Counted from the first letter of the stretch, positions 8,210 to 16,942 are shown. The stretch: DNA of 64,000 bases from Streptomyces sp. BV286 (GCF_019090165.1 NZ_JAHRIB010000181.1:62001-126000), one strand, 5' to 3'. A program made the numbers and translations. The notes: generated by a model from the sequence alone, not told the origin.

Positions 8210-9142
8210 GTGCGTAGATCTGGCGTGCTGTCACTGCTGCTGTTCGGAGCGTTGACCGCCTGCGGGCCAGGTGGCCCGACCGCGTCCCCTTCACGCACCG
8301 CGCAGCCCGCTCCGTTTCTGCGTCAGGCCACCAACACTGAGCTGGCGACGCTGCGCAGGGCCGAGGACATCCTGGAGCGACGCTGCATGGCACGCGCCGG
8401 TTTCCACCTGCCGGCGACGTCCAAGCCGGTTCGGACCGGGCCCGAGCCACCACCGATGGCGCTCGTCCTCGGCGACGTGCCATGGGCCCGCGAACACGGC
8501 TACGGCTCCCGCGTCCGCACTCCCGAGGAGACCGCCCGCCTGCGGGCGACCGACCCGGTCGGGGACTACCTCCGTGCGTTGAAGCCGCAGCGGCGTGCCG
8601 AGGCGCTGCGTGCGTGGCAGGGCGGCGGCGTGGACACCATCGAGGTCACCCTGCCCGGCGGCATGACCACGGGACGCAGCACCCGCGGATGCACCAGCAA
8701 GGCCCGTGGAGAGTTGTACGGCGACTTCCGTACATGGTTCGGCGCGGACGCCGTGGACCGTGATGTCACGGGGCTGGCCATGAGCCGGGCACAGGCGGAT
8801 CCCGCGTACACGAAAGCGCTGCGGCGCTGGTCGGACTGTGTGTCCGAGCGCGGACTGCCCCAAAAGTCGCCACAAGACCTGCGGGCCGCGTTGGGCGACG
8901 TGGCACCCAGGGCCAAGGAGATCAAATACGCCGTTGCGGAAGCGTCCTGCGCCGTTGGCTCCGGTCTGGCGGAGGTCGCCGGGGACGTCGAGGAGCGGCA
9001 TCTCACCGACGTGCGCGAGCGGTATCGCGCCGACGTGGCCAACGCGCGTCGTATGCGGCTTGCCGCGCTGCCGAAGGCGGAGCGGATCGTCCGCGACGAA
9101 GATCCGTCGCGGTACCACACCGAGAAGAAGGGTACGAGATGA
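8210..9142 (+). CDS. Putative lipoprotein
   Basis: A 310-residue exported protein of unknown function. The N-terminus MRRSGVLSLLLFGALTACGPGG is a lipoprotein signal with lipobox LTAC, so Cys18 is probably lipidated and the protein held on the outer face of the membrane. The mature part is helical and charged, with several Cys (RRCMARAGFHLP, RGCTSKARGELYG, WSDCVSERGLP) in the pattern of other actinobacterial lipoproteins of unknown role. The GTG start follows a GGGGGGAG site. Its stop overlaps the next start by ATGA, so the two are co-translated. Confidence 0.8.
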   Translation: MRRSGVLSLLLFGALTACGPGGPTASPSRTAQPAPFLRQATNTELATLRRAEDILERRCMARAGFHLPATSKPVRTGPEPPPMALVLGDVPWAREHGYGSRVRTPEETARLRATDPVGDYLRALKPQRRAEALRAWQGGGVDTIEVTLPGGMTTGRSTRGCTSKARGELYGDFRTWFGADAVDRDVTGLAMSRAQADPAYTKALRRWSDCVSERGLPQKSPQDLRAALGDVAPRAKEIKYAVAEASCAVGSGLAEVAGDVEERHLTDVRERYRADVANARRMRLAALPKAERIVRDEDPSRYHTEKKGTR

Positions 9143-9666
9143 AGCAGTACGTACGAGGCGTCCTGGCGACGGCGGCCGTGATCGGGCTGGTGGCCGCCGC
9201 CGGGCCCGCCATGGCAGCCACGGATTCGGGGCCGGCCACACCGGCGGCGGCCGGCGCGGCGCCTACCCCTGTACGGTCCGGCGCCGACCTCAGCAAGCTG
9301 GCCGCGGCCGACGGTGCGGACGGGTATCTCTACGCCTACGACCTGCCGAACTTCCAGGGGGCCTCGTGCCGCTGGGACAGCAACGACGAATGGTGGGGCG
9401 ACAACTGCGGCAACTTCAACGACCGGGCCACCTCCGTGTGGAACAACGGTTTCCCCGGCCTCTTCAGTGAAGTCTCGCTGCGCCGGGACGTGAGCCCCAG
9501 TACGAGCCAGTCATCGTTCTGCATCGAGGCAGGCAGCTACTACGGCGACCTCTCGCTGGGCTACGAAAAGTTCCTCGACGGCGGCTGGGCGGACAACGCG
9601 ATCAGCGGGCACCGCTGGTTCACCGACGAGGCGGACTGGGTCCACGACCCGCACTACGCCTGCTGA
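9139..9666 (+). CDS. Secreted peptidase-inhibitor-family-I36-like protein
   Basis: A 175-residue secreted protein. A Sec signal peptide (MKQYVRGVLATAAVIGLVAAAGPAMAA) is followed by a spacer and a beta/gamma-crystallin-like domain with YLYAYDLPNFQGASC, NCGNFNDRATSVWNNG and a Cys-rich end, as in the I36 (SMPI-like) inhibitors. Four Cys in the mature domain could form two disulfides. It overlaps the lipoprotein gene by 4 bp. Inhibitor activity is inferred from the family only. Confidence 0.75.
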   Translation: MKQYVRGVLATAAVIGLVAAAGPAMAATDSGPATPAAAGAAPTPVRSGADLSKLAAADGADGYLYAYDLPNFQGASCRWDSNDEWWGDNCGNFNDRATSVWNNGFPGLFSEVSLRRDVSPSTSQSSFCIEAGSYYGDLSLGYEKFLDGGWADNAISGHRWFTDEADWVHDPHYAC

Positions 9667-9705
9667 CCGCAGCAGGCAACCGGGTCCAGCACACCAGCCA
9701 GCGCG

Positions 9706-9735
9706 GTACCTGGGGGTCGTACGCTCCCCAGGTAC
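9706..9735. terminator. Inverted repeat after the I36-like gene
   Basis: Perfect 10-bp arms GTACCTGGGG (9706-9715) and CCCCAGGTAC (9726-9735) lie 40 bp past the stop of the secreted-protein gene, between convergent genes. Confidence 0.5.
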
Positions 9736-9891
9736 GTGCGGGCACATGCCTCCGCCGTCTTCTCCCGAGCCGATCCGAACGAGCCGTGGCCCGACGTGTT
9801 CCCGCAACGCCTCGGCGCCGACGGCACGAGCGCCCGCCGGGTGAAGGAGGATTGCCGTGGTGCAGGTGCGACTGCCGCAGGCCCTTTGGGC

Positions 9892-10593
9892 TCACTCAGT
9901 GAAGACCGCCCGCGCGAAATCGTCCGGGTCTGCGCTCGCCTCGGCGATCTGCTCTCCGTCGGCGGACCAGATGCCCGAACGGCCTGACGTGCGGTCGAAG
10001 CCGCCGCCGGTCGGCCCCGCGAAGGCCGCGGTGGCGACCCATACTCCGTGGTCAGCGGCAACGCGGCGGGCGCGCTCGCCGTGTACCTCAGCCTCTTCAT
10101 CGGCGTGGACGACCCCGGCGACGTAGCCATCCATGCCCAGTGCGGCCGTCTTCGCGGCGTGCTCGGGGATGCCGGTGTCGCGGCAGACAGCGAGCCCCAG
10201 TCTCCAGCCGTCCACGTCGATCACGGCACACTCGCCGGGGACGAAGCGGTCAGCCTCGCTGCCGTGCAGATGGACCTTTCCATAGACCACGCGCGCGCCG
10301 TCTCCGTCCACGGCGAGGACGCCGATGCGCGGCCCCGGCACAGGCGCGCCGACCAATGCGAGCGTTCCGGTCTCGGCGCACGCAGTGATGATCGGAGCCA
10401 ACCGTTCGTCGTCAGGGGAGACCGGCGCGGCGTCCAGTTCGTATCCCGTCAGCGACATCTCGGGGAACACCACCACTCGCGCGCCCGCCGCCCGAACGGC
10501 CTCGGCGTGAGCCACCGCGTTGGCCGTCACGTCGTGAGCCGCGCACCTCGGTTGCGCCACCGCGATACGAAGTGCGGCGCCCCTCCTGATCAT
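9892..10593 (-). CDS. Carbon-nitrogen hydrolase (nitrilase superfamily)
   Basis: A 233-residue amidase/nitrilase-fold enzyme. The Glu-Lys-Cys triad is visible as VVFPEMSLTGYE (Glu), YGKVHLHG (Lys) and LAVCRDTGIPEH (Cys). It should hydrolyse a C-N bond in a small amide; the substrate is unknown. The start at 10593 was chosen because AGGAG lies six bases upstream and the ATG overlaps the DUF2461 stop (ATGA, 10590-10593). The open frame upstream lies inside that gene. Confidence 0.88.
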   Translation of the reverse strand: MIRRGAALRIAVAQPRCAAHDVTANAVAHAEAVRAAGARVVVFPEMSLTGYELDAAPVSPDDERLAPIITACAETGTLALVGAPVPGPRIGVLAVDGDGARVVYGKVHLHGSEADRFVPGECAVIDVDGWRLGLAVCRDTGIPEHAAKTAALGMDGYVAGVVHADEEAEVHGERARRVAADHGVWVATAAFAGPTGGGFDRTSGRSGIWSADGEQIAEASADPDDFARAVFTE

Positions 10594-11222
10594 GCGGCGC
10601 TCCTCACATGACGGACCAGCCACATCATCAGGGAGTCCAGGTCGGCGGCGGCCGACAGGACCCGTTCGACCGCCCGGGGGGTGTGCAGCCATTCCTCACA
10701 GCCCAGAGGGCGGGCGGCGATCAACGAACGGTGCCGCAGCAGGTCGGTACGGGAGTGGTCCGTCGGGTAGCCGCGCGGCGGACGCTTCATCACGTCCCCG
10801 GAGATCTCGTAGCCCTTTGTTCGCAAGTCCGCGACGATGGCGGACAGTTCGCGGCCGCTCCCCTCGGAGGCCACAGCCTTGCGGAACGTGTCCACCTGGC
10901 CGGGATCGGGATACCACCAGGCACCCTGGATGCGCAGACCGTCCAGGTCGAACCGCAGACCCATCTCCACCTTGCGGTTGAGCCGGATCACCGCGCCCTG
11001 ATGCTGCCACCACCAGGAGTTGGTGCGGTAGTGCCAGACGGAGAAGTCCTCGTACCGGGGGTCGGTGTCCGCGACGTCGTTGAGCAGAGCGATCATCGGC
11101 TGCCGGACCAGACGTTCACGGTCCGCACGGCAGCGTTCGCGGGTCGCGTGGGTCGGTTCACCCTGCAGTTGCCACAACACGTCCATGGCCTGCTCCGGCC
11201 AGCCGGTGAACTGTCCACACAT
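10590..11222 (-). CDS. DUF2461-family protein
   Basis: A 210-residue protein matching the DUF2461 pattern (FTGWPEQAMDVLWQLQGEP at the start, then NRKVEMGLRFDLDGLRIQG and ISGDVMKRPPRGYPTDHSRTDLLRHRSL). Function is unknown in the family; some members are annotated TIGR02453. It is cytosolic, with no membrane segment. It is translationally coupled to the downstream nitrilase by a 4-bp overlap, so the two products probably act together. Confidence 0.8.
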   Translation of the reverse strand: MCGQFTGWPEQAMDVLWQLQGEPTHATRERCRADRERLVRQPMIALLNDVADTDPRYEDFSVWHYRTNSWWWQHQGAVIRLNRKVEMGLRFDLDGLRIQGAWWYPDPGQVDTFRKAVASEGSGRELSAIVADLRTKGYEISGDVMKRPPRGYPTDHSRTDLLRHRSLIAARPLGCEEWLHTPRAVERVLSAAADLDSLMMWLVRHVRSAA

Positions 11223-11330
11223 ACGCGCAGGATAGCTCGCCCATGATCCGCACGAGGGGAGAACGGGACTGGTGGCAAGGCGTAGCCCCGGACATGGCGA
11301 AAGGTGCCGCGAGTCGCCGTAACCGAAGTC

Positions 11331-11368
11331 GCGACCGCCGCACGCCCTTCACAGCGTGCGGCGGTCGC
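11331..11368. terminator. Strong terminator bounding the RiPP-like cluster on the left
   Basis: Perfect 15-bp stem (GCGACCGCCGCACGC at 11331-11345 pairing with 11354-11368) with an 8-base loop, 57 bp past the MFS stop. It should end the leftward ABC-F/oxygenase/MFS transcript. Confidence 0.75.
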
Positions 11369-11425
11369 GGCTTGTTCCTGGGCGTGGGCTGGGGCTGCAG
11401 TCGTCATGCGGCCCGGCCGGTGGCC

Positions 11426-12706
11426 TCAGGCCCGACTGTCACCGGCGGTGACCGGTTCCGCCGCGTTCACGTCATAGGTGCCGAGATGGCGGTTGGAGAT
11501 GACCCAGACGATCGAGGTCGCCAGTCCGGAGGCTGCGATGACGAGGGCCGCGGTCGGGCTCAGGAGGGTCGACAAGGTGCCGCCCACGATGGCACCGACG
11601 GGCTCGAATCCCAGAGTGGTGAACCGCATGGCCGAGGTGACCCGCCCGATCATGTGAGTCGGCGTCACCATCTGTTTGATGGTCTCGCTCATCACCAGGT
11701 TCACCACGATGGAGAAACTCCAGAGGAACTGGCCCGTGGCCACGGCCAGGAACTGCAGGAGCGTCGAGCTCGTCATCTCGGACGCGGGGATGAGGAAGGC
11801 GCCGACCGCGGGTACGGCCAGCGAGACGGTGTAGAGCAGACGGGTACGGAATCTGTTCATGAACGCCGCGGCCGACATGGCGGAGAGCACCCCTCCGAGA
11901 CCGCCGGCCGCGCTCGCCAGACCCACCAACAGGGGGCTGAATCCGAGTTCCTTGACCACGTAGAACGTGTAGACCGCGAAGAACAGCGAGGTGAAGAAGT
12001 TGAAGTGCGATGCCGAGACGATCACCGGCCGCAGAATGGGATGCGAGAACGCCCAGGTGATGCCCGAGAGGACACTTTTGACCGACTCCTGCTCGTCGGG
12101 GTCCGTCGCTTCCTCGCTGTCCTTCTCCTCTTCCCCCTTCTTCTGCTCACCCGAGCCGAGGAGCAGCACCGTGCTCACGACGTAGCTGCACACGTCGGCC
12201 ACAAGGGCCAGCGGTGCTCCCAGGAACTGGACGAGCACGCCGCCGAGTCCGGGTCCGGCCACCTCACTGACCGCGTTGCTGCCCTCCATGTACGAGTTGA
12301 CCTTGGGCAGGCTGCTGCGGTCGAAGGCCGACACCACGTGTGAGGAGAGGGCCGACTCGTACAGCAGTGTCAGGGCCCCGACCAGGAAGATGAGTGCGAA
12401 GAGCAGGGGGATGCTCAGGACATCCAGCGCGTAGGCCAGCGGGATCACCCCGATGAGCACCAGACGCAGGAGGTTGGCCGTCACCATGACGGCCCGGCGG
12501 GGGAACCGGTCGGCGACCGTTCCCACCCAGAGCCCCAGGATCAGCACGGCCAACGACTCGGCGCTTCCGAGCAGGCCCATCTGGAAAGCGGTCGCGTCAA
12601 GAGCGCCGAGGGCGAGCAGCGGAATGATCACCACGCTGGCCTGGGTGCCGAACAACGACACCGTCTGCGCTATCCACAGGCTCCTGAATGCGCGGTCCTT
12701 CAACAC
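11426..12706 (-). CDS. MFS transporter, probable exporter of the RiPP-like cluster
   Basis: A 426-residue major facilitator with about 12 membrane segments. It has the MFS motif-A-like GLWVGTVADRFPRRAVMV after TM2 and a charged central loop (GSGEQKKGEEEKDSEEATDPDEQESVKS). It belongs to the MFS_3/enterobactin-exporter-like group common in antibiotic clusters. The GTG at 12706 with AGGAG upstream gives the usual short N-terminus (LKDRAFRSLWIAQTVSLFG). It is the last gene of the leftward half of the cluster. In microcin C operons the same position is held by the MFS exporter MccC. Confidence 0.88.
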   Translation of the reverse strand: MLKDRAFRSLWIAQTVSLFGTQASVVIIPLLALGALDATAFQMGLLGSAESLAVLILGLWVGTVADRFPRRAVMVTANLLRLVLIGVIPLAYALDVLSIPLLFALIFLVGALTLLYESALSSHVVSAFDRSSLPKVNSYMEGSNAVSEVAGPGLGGVLVQFLGAPLALVADVCSYVVSTVLLLGSGEQKKGEEEKDSEEATDPDEQESVKSVLSGITWAFSHPILRPVIVSASHFNFFTSLFFAVYTFYVVKELGFSPLLVGLASAAGGLGGVLSAMSAAAFMNRFRTRLLYTVSLAVPAVGAFLIPASEMTSSTLLQFLAVATGQFLWSFSIVVNLVMSETIKQMVTPTHMIGRVTSAMRFTTLGFEPVGAIVGGTLSTLLSPTAALVIAASGLATSIVWVISNRHLGTYDVNAAEPVTAGDSRA

Positions 12707-12815
12707 GTCGAACTCCTGGCGGCACGCCGATAGGTCTGATGGGGGGTGGCAGAACACAGCAGTACGAGGCATCCGGCCGGCCGGACTCCTCTGGACAACC
12801 GATCCCGTGCGACCG

Positions 12816-13547
12816 CTACCTGGCCGCGCCGAAGTGGGCCGCCAGGGAATAGCGCACCCAGGTGGGTGACTGGATCTGGCATACGCCGTGATGGTAGCCC
12901 GGGTTGATCCGCAACATCGCCACACGCCCCTGCTCGGGCCGAGTGGCCAGGGTTACGCCACTGGGGGCTTCGACCACGAGTTCACCGCCGTCACCGGGTG
13001 CCCAGCCGCCCGACAGGAAGAAGACGAAGCCGAAGCGCCGGTCGCCAAAAGTGTCGGAATGCCGACGCAGGTAGTGGCCCTTCTCGTACTTCGCGATATC
13101 GGCCGAGCGGAAGGAGACCGGTTCGCCGAACGCCTCTGACAGAGCGTCCGCCACCTCGGTGCTCTTCAACGCCGACAGGAAGGCCCTGATGGCCAGAGCG
13201 GACTGAGGAATGTCGCGCAGACAGCCGCTCTCGGAGAAGCGCCGCTCCGGGTCGGCCGCCGCGAACTCCTCGGCGCTGCACGGTGCCACGTCGTCGTCCG
13301 GAGTGAGCAGCCAGCGCTCCGTGCTCCAGGTCGTCAGCGCGCGCAGCTCCGGGACCAGCGTGCCGGTGACGGACTCCGGCATCAGTGGCAGGCTGGTCGC
13401 CGGCGCGTCGTTGCCCGGACTGAGCCGGGCCAGCGACTGAGCCACTGCGCCGGAGGTCAGCAAGCCGATCACCGTCCCACGGAAGGCGATGGCTGCGTCC
13501 CGGGTCAGCCCGTCGACGGTGGTGGTTTCCCGTGCCAGATCCTGCAT
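12816..13547 (-). CDS. 2-oxoglutarate/Fe(II)-dependent oxygenase
   Basis: A 243-residue enzyme. The C-terminal half is a prolyl-4-hydroxylase-like jelly roll: HxD iron ligands in YLRRHSDTFGDRRFGFVFFLSG, the core strand GDGGELVVEAPSG, the distal His in NPGYHHGV and the oxoglutarate-binding Arg in TWVRYSLAAHFG. The start at 13547 has AAGGAG nine bases upstream; the frame reads on upstream only through the ABC-F gene. It probably hydroxylates a residue of the neighbouring peptide or a derivative of it, which is inference from position. Confidence 0.85.
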   Translation of the reverse strand: MQDLARETTTVDGLTRDAAIAFRGTVIGLLTSGAVAQSLARLSPGNDAPATSLPLMPESVTGTLVPELRALTTWSTERWLLTPDDDVAPCSAEEFAAADPERRFSESGCLRDIPQSALAIRAFLSALKSTEVADALSEAFGEPVSFRSADIAKYEKGHYLRRHSDTFGDRRFGFVFFLSGGWAPGDGGELVVEAPSGVTLATRPEQGRVAMLRINPGYHHGVCQIQSPTWVRYSLAAHFGAAR

Positions 13548-13585
13548 GGTGAACTCCTTCGTCCTCGTCTTCGTCGCAAAAACGG

Positions 13586-15205
13586 TCAGCGGGCCCGCGC
13601 CACCCGGCTCTCGTCCCACACGGGTTCGGGTGTCTCCACGACCGCGCCGTCGGAGCGGAAGAGAAGGAAACGGTTGAACGACTTGGCGAACCAACGGTCG
13701 TGGGTGACGACGACGACCGTGCCGTTGAACTCGTGGATGGCCTGCTGCAGCGCCTCGGCCGACACCAGGTCCAGGTTGTCCGTCGGCTCGTCCAGCAGGA
13801 GCAGCGTCGCGCCGCCCAGTTCGAGCAGGAGAATCTGGAAGCGTGCCTGCTGACCGCCGGACAGCGTCTCGAACCGCTGGTCGGCGCAGCCCGCGAGTTC
13901 GTAGCGGGAGAGCACGCCTGCCGCGGCTCCCCGGTCCAGACCGTCGCGAGTTCCCTCGCCACGCCCCATGATCTCGATCAGGGTCCTGCCCACCCACTCC
14001 GGATGCTGGTGGGTCTGGGTGAAGAAGCCGGGTACCACGCGTGCGCCGAGCCGCCACGCGCCGGAGTGGTCCACCTCGTTGCCTGCCAACAACCTCAGCA
14101 GGTGGCTCTTCCCCGAGCCGTTCGAACCCAGCACCGCGACGCGGTCGCCGAGGAAGACTTCCAGGTCGAACGGCTCCATGAGACCGGTCAGTTCCAACTG
14201 CTCGCAGTTGATGACCCTGGTGCCGGTGCGGCCTCCGGTCAGCCGCGGCACCACCCGCTGCTCTCCGGGCAGTTCGGGCGGCCGGCCCGCCTCCTCGTAC
14301 TTGGCCAGTCTCGTCTGGGCGGCGCGGTAACGAGGAGCCATGGCGGCGCTGATCTTCGCCTGCTCGCCGAGTGTGTGCACGAGGTGCTTGAGCCGCTCGT
14401 GCTCGTCGTCCCATCTGCGGTGCAGTTCGGCCAGTCGTTCGCGCCGCGCCTGGCGGGCTTCCTTCCAGCCGGTGAAGGAACCGCCGTGCACCCAGGTGCT
14501 ACGCCCCTCGATCGCGATGACCTTGGTCGTGACATTGCCGAGCAGTTCCCGGTCGTGACTGACCAGCAGCACAGCCTTGTCCGTGATCCGCAACTGCTCC
14601 TCGAGCCAGCGTTTCCCGGGAACGTCCAGGTAGTTGTCCGGCTCGTCGAGGATGAGTACCTGTTCACGGCCGCGCAGCAGCGCTTCCAGGACCAGCCTCT
14701 TCTGCTCGCCGCCGGAGAGCGTGCCGACATCGCGCCACCGGGCGCGCTCGTACGGCATGCCCAGCGCCGCGGTCGTCACCACGTCCCAGAGGACCTCGAT
14801 CTCGTAGCCTCCGGCTTCGCCCCAGAGCATGAGAGCTTCCGCGTACCGCATCTGCGTGGCTTCGTCGTCGCGGTCCATCAGTTCGAGTTCGAGGGCGTCG
14901 ACATCGGCCGCTGCCTCCGCGATGCGCTTGGGCGCGGCGGCCAGCAGCAGATCGCGCACGGTCGAGTCGTCGCGCAACGAACCGATGAACTGCGGCATCA
15001 GGGCCAGTCCGCCCTGTACGTGGACGGTTCCGCGGCGAGGTGTGAGGTTCTGCCCCGCGACGTTGACCAAGGTGGTCTTGCCGGCTCCGTTCGGGCCGAT
15101 CAGTGCCGCGACCTCGCCGGCGCTCACGGAGAAGTTGACGTCCTGGAAGAGCATCCTTCCATCGGCGAGGTCGCACTGGACGCCGTTGAATTCGAGGAAA
15201 CCCAT
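13586..15205 (-). CDS. ABC-F subfamily ATPase (probable self-resistance factor)
   Basis: A 539-residue soluble protein with two ABC ATPase domains and no membrane segment, the ABC-F layout. Domain 1: Walker A GPNGAGKTT, signature LSGGEQKRL, Walker B LILDEPDNYLDV. Domain 2: GSNGSGKSH, LSGGQQARFQ, LLLDEPTDNLDL. A charged linker joins them. ABC-F proteins act on the ribosome, and those in antibiotic clusters give target protection. Domain 1 has DEPDNYLD instead of the usual DEPTNHLD. It is the first leftward gene, sharing an intergenic region with the precursor peptide. Confidence 0.88.
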   Translation of the reverse strand: MGFLEFNGVQCDLADGRMLFQDVNFSVSAGEVAALIGPNGAGKTTLVNVAGQNLTPRRGTVHVQGGLALMPQFIGSLRDDSTVRDLLLAAAPKRIAEAAADVDALELELMDRDDEATQMRYAEALMLWGEAGGYEIEVLWDVVTTAALGMPYERARWRDVGTLSGGEQKRLVLEALLRGREQVLILDEPDNYLDVPGKRWLEEQLRITDKAVLLVSHDRELLGNVTTKVIAIEGRSTWVHGGSFTGWKEARQARRERLAELHRRWDDEHERLKHLVHTLGEQAKISAAMAPRYRAAQTRLAKYEEAGRPPELPGEQRVVPRLTGGRTGTRVINCEQLELTGLMEPFDLEVFLGDRVAVLGSNGSGKSHLLRLLAGNEVDHSGAWRLGARVVPGFFTQTHQHPEWVGRTLIEIMGRGEGTRDGLDRGAAAGVLSRYELAGCADQRFETLSGGQQARFQILLLELGGATLLLLDEPTDNLDLVSAEALQQAIHEFNGTVVVVTHDRWFAKSFNRFLLFRSDGAVVETPEPVWDESRVARAR

Positions 15206-15638
15206 GCTTCTGCTTCGTCTCTCGGCTGGGGGGAACGCTTATTCCGGTCTTATAGAGAAGAGCTGACTCCGGTTGACGGCTACTCGTGACGGCCCGTCGG
15301 TTGCCGGCTGACGCCGGAGCACCGATCGGTCCGTCCAGACAACATAAGCCGTAGATATCGGCCCCGGCCGCGGTTCTGGCCTCTTTCCATCGAGCCACTC
15401 CCCCAAACATTCAATGTCGTGGCTCGACTCTCCCCGTCCAGACCAGTCGTGCATTGCGGAAATCCTGCCCTTGATCTTCGACGAACACAAGGGGCGACTT
15501 GTCCGGGATGCCGCAAAGAGTCTACTTTGCGATAGAAATGATTCAGCATCACAAGAAACGCTTGACAACACCTTGGGGGAATGGTGAAGCTCTTGGGTGT
15601 CAGCGCAATTCAGTTCCGATGCACATTGAGGAGCGACA
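15206..15638. promoter_or_regulatory. Divergent promoter region of the RiPP-like cluster
   Basis: A 433-bp non-coding region between the ABC-F gene (leftward) and the peptide gene (rightward), clearly richer in A+T than the flanks. TTGACA at 15562-15567, about 70 bp before the peptide start, is a good -35 hexamer, but I find no strong -10 at 17-18 bp (the best is TGAAGC). An alternative sigma factor or an activator may be needed. The peptide start is preceded by TTGAGGAGCG. Confidence 0.45.
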
Positions 15639-15758
15639 ATGAACGAGAACGTTACTGAGACCGCAGCTCAGGTTGGCACGCAGGAGCAGGATGACATCTT
15701 CTTCATCGAGGAGATGGACGTGACCGACGCCGCACAGGTGATGGTGCACCGCTGCTGA
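15639..15758 (+). CDS. Short acidic precursor peptide with C-terminal Cys (candidate RiPP precursor)
   Basis: A 39-codon gene with a strong ribosome binding site (GAGGAG, six bases before ATG). The product begins MNENVTETAAQ, has an acidic, hydrophobic middle (DDIFFIEEMDVTD) and ends AAQVMVHRC. It has only one Cys, the last residue, and a net negative leader. The IFFIEEMDVTD segment resembles a helix or strand that docks into an RRE. The ThiF/MccB-type enzyme encoded next has such a domain. MccB enzymes activate the C-terminal carboxylate of a short peptide (Asn in microcin C); here the acceptor would be a Cys. Pantocin-type chemistry at the internal Glu-Glu pair is an alternative. No known precursor family is recognised. 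Confidence 0.75.
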   Translation: MNENVTETAAQVGTQEQDDIFFIEEMDVTDAAQVMVHRC

Positions 15759-15770
15759 CGCAGTGAATCG

Positions 15771-15800
15771 AGTGCGGCCCCGGTTTCACGGGGCCGCACT
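15771..15800 (+). terminator. Attenuator hairpin between precursor and ThiF gene
   Basis: Perfect 12-bp stem (AGTGCGGCCCCG at 15771-15782 pairing with 15789-15800) and loop GTTTCA, starting 13 bp after the peptide stop. No long U-tract follows. It would let only part of the transcripts reach the enzyme genes, and it would also occlude a start at 15804. Confidence 0.7.
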
Positions 15801-15857
15801 TCGGTGCCCGCTTTCAATTTGAATCCCTATTCTCCTTTCGAGGGCGTGACGCGTGCC

Positions 15858-16862
15858 ATGCGTGTGTGGCTGAATCCCAATTGGCAGCTGGAGACGTCCG
15901 ACAGCACAGTGACGCTCCGGAGCGAGAAGAAGAAATACGTTCTGGATGACAGCGACGGGACCGTCAGCCGGCTTGTGGAGTTCCTGGCCGAAGGCCCCGG
16001 AACCGAAGCTCTCCAAGCACTGACTCACACTGAGCCGACCCTCGAATCCCTGGTCCGGGCCCTGCGCAGACGCGGATTGATCATCGAATCCCCGTCCGGG
16101 CCGGCGGACGACACGCACATCCATGCCCGACAGTGGGGTCACTTGGCCCTCTACGCGGAGCGACCCGACGAGGCCCAGCGCCGCCTGGGAGCGGCCACCG
16201 TCATGGTCATGGGAGTCGGGGGCACCGGAAGCGTGATCCTCCAGCACCTCGTCGGCGCGGGCGTATCCCGTTTCGTACTGGTCGACTCCGACAGAGTGCA
16301 GTTGAACAACCTGAACCGCCAGTTCACCTACGACCGGAAATCCGTGGGAGACTCCAAACTCATAGCCGCTCAGGCATATATTGAGAGTCGCGTTTCCCAT
16401 GCCGAGGTTTCCCTGGTGGATCGCTTCGTCACATCGGCCACCGACGTCGACGAACTGATCGGTGAACACAACGGCGTGGATTTCATCGCGATCTGCATCG
16501 ACCAGCCGATCGGCGAGATCTCCGACATCGTGACCCAGGCGGCCTGGCAGCGAAGAGTTCCCACCATTTTCGGCGGGGTGGGTATGCAAAGGGGCTTCTA
16601 CGGTCCGGTATTCACTCCGGACAGATCCACCGTCTCCCCTGAGCAGTTTTCGTTCCAATCATCGAATGACGCCAAGCAGGATCCTGAGGCCGACCGATTG
16701 CGGAGCACCAGATTCTCCTTCGGCCCGAACAACACGATCGTCGGCGCCTGGATGGCTTCCGCGATCGCCTATCACCTTGCAGGAATCACACAACTGGTCG
16801 ATTACAACTCTCGTCGCGTCATCGATTTCGAGACAGGCTCGACCGCCACGCACAGCCATTGA
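15858..16862 (+). CDS. ThiF/MccB-type peptide-adenylating enzyme with RRE-like N-terminus
   Basis: A 334-residue E1-like enzyme. Residues 1-80 (WLNPNWQLETSDSTVTL and following) look like a winged-helix RRE/PqqD-like leader-binding domain, as in MccB. Residues about 110-330 are the adenylation domain: GVGGTGS at 119-125, VDSDRV, NNLNRQF with the arginine finger at 151-156, then KLIAA. There is only one Cys (AICIDQP) and no zinc CxxC pairs, so no E1-E2 thioester cascade is expected. It should adenylate a carboxylate of the upstream peptide. The frame is open to a GTG at 15804 (4 bases past the hairpin) and a GTG at 15846; I prefer the ATG at 15858, although no start has an ideal site. Confidence 0.85.
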   Translation: MRVWLNPNWQLETSDSTVTLRSEKKKYVLDDSDGTVSRLVEFLAEGPGTEALQALTHTEPTLESLVRALRRRGLIIESPSGPADDTHIHARQWGHLALYAERPDEAQRRLGAATVMVMGVGGTGSVILQHLVGAGVSRFVLVDSDRVQLNNLNRQFTYDRKSVGDSKLIAAQAYIESRVSHAEVSLVDRFVTSATDVDELIGEHNGVDFIAICIDQPIGEISDIVTQAAWQRRVPTIFGGVGMQRGFYGPVFTPDRSTVSPEQFSFQSSNDAKQDPEADRLRSTRFSFGPNNTIVGAWMASAIAYHLAGITQLVDYNSRRVIDFETGSTATHSH

Positions 16863-16942
16863 CGGTGCAGCCTCGACGCTGCCGCGAGCCGTCGGCCGAC
16901 CACGTAAATCAAGACAGCACAGCAAGAAGGCGTGGGGGTGCC

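Noticed and set aside
13700..15289. 529-codon plus-strand frame
   Set aside because: It is antisense to the ABC-F gene, whose Walker motifs are unmistakable, and its composition is typical of a mirror frame.
15239..15571. 110-codon minus-strand frame in the cluster promoter region
   Set aside because: Low third-position GC and no ribosome binding site, in the A+T-richer stretch expected for a promoter.
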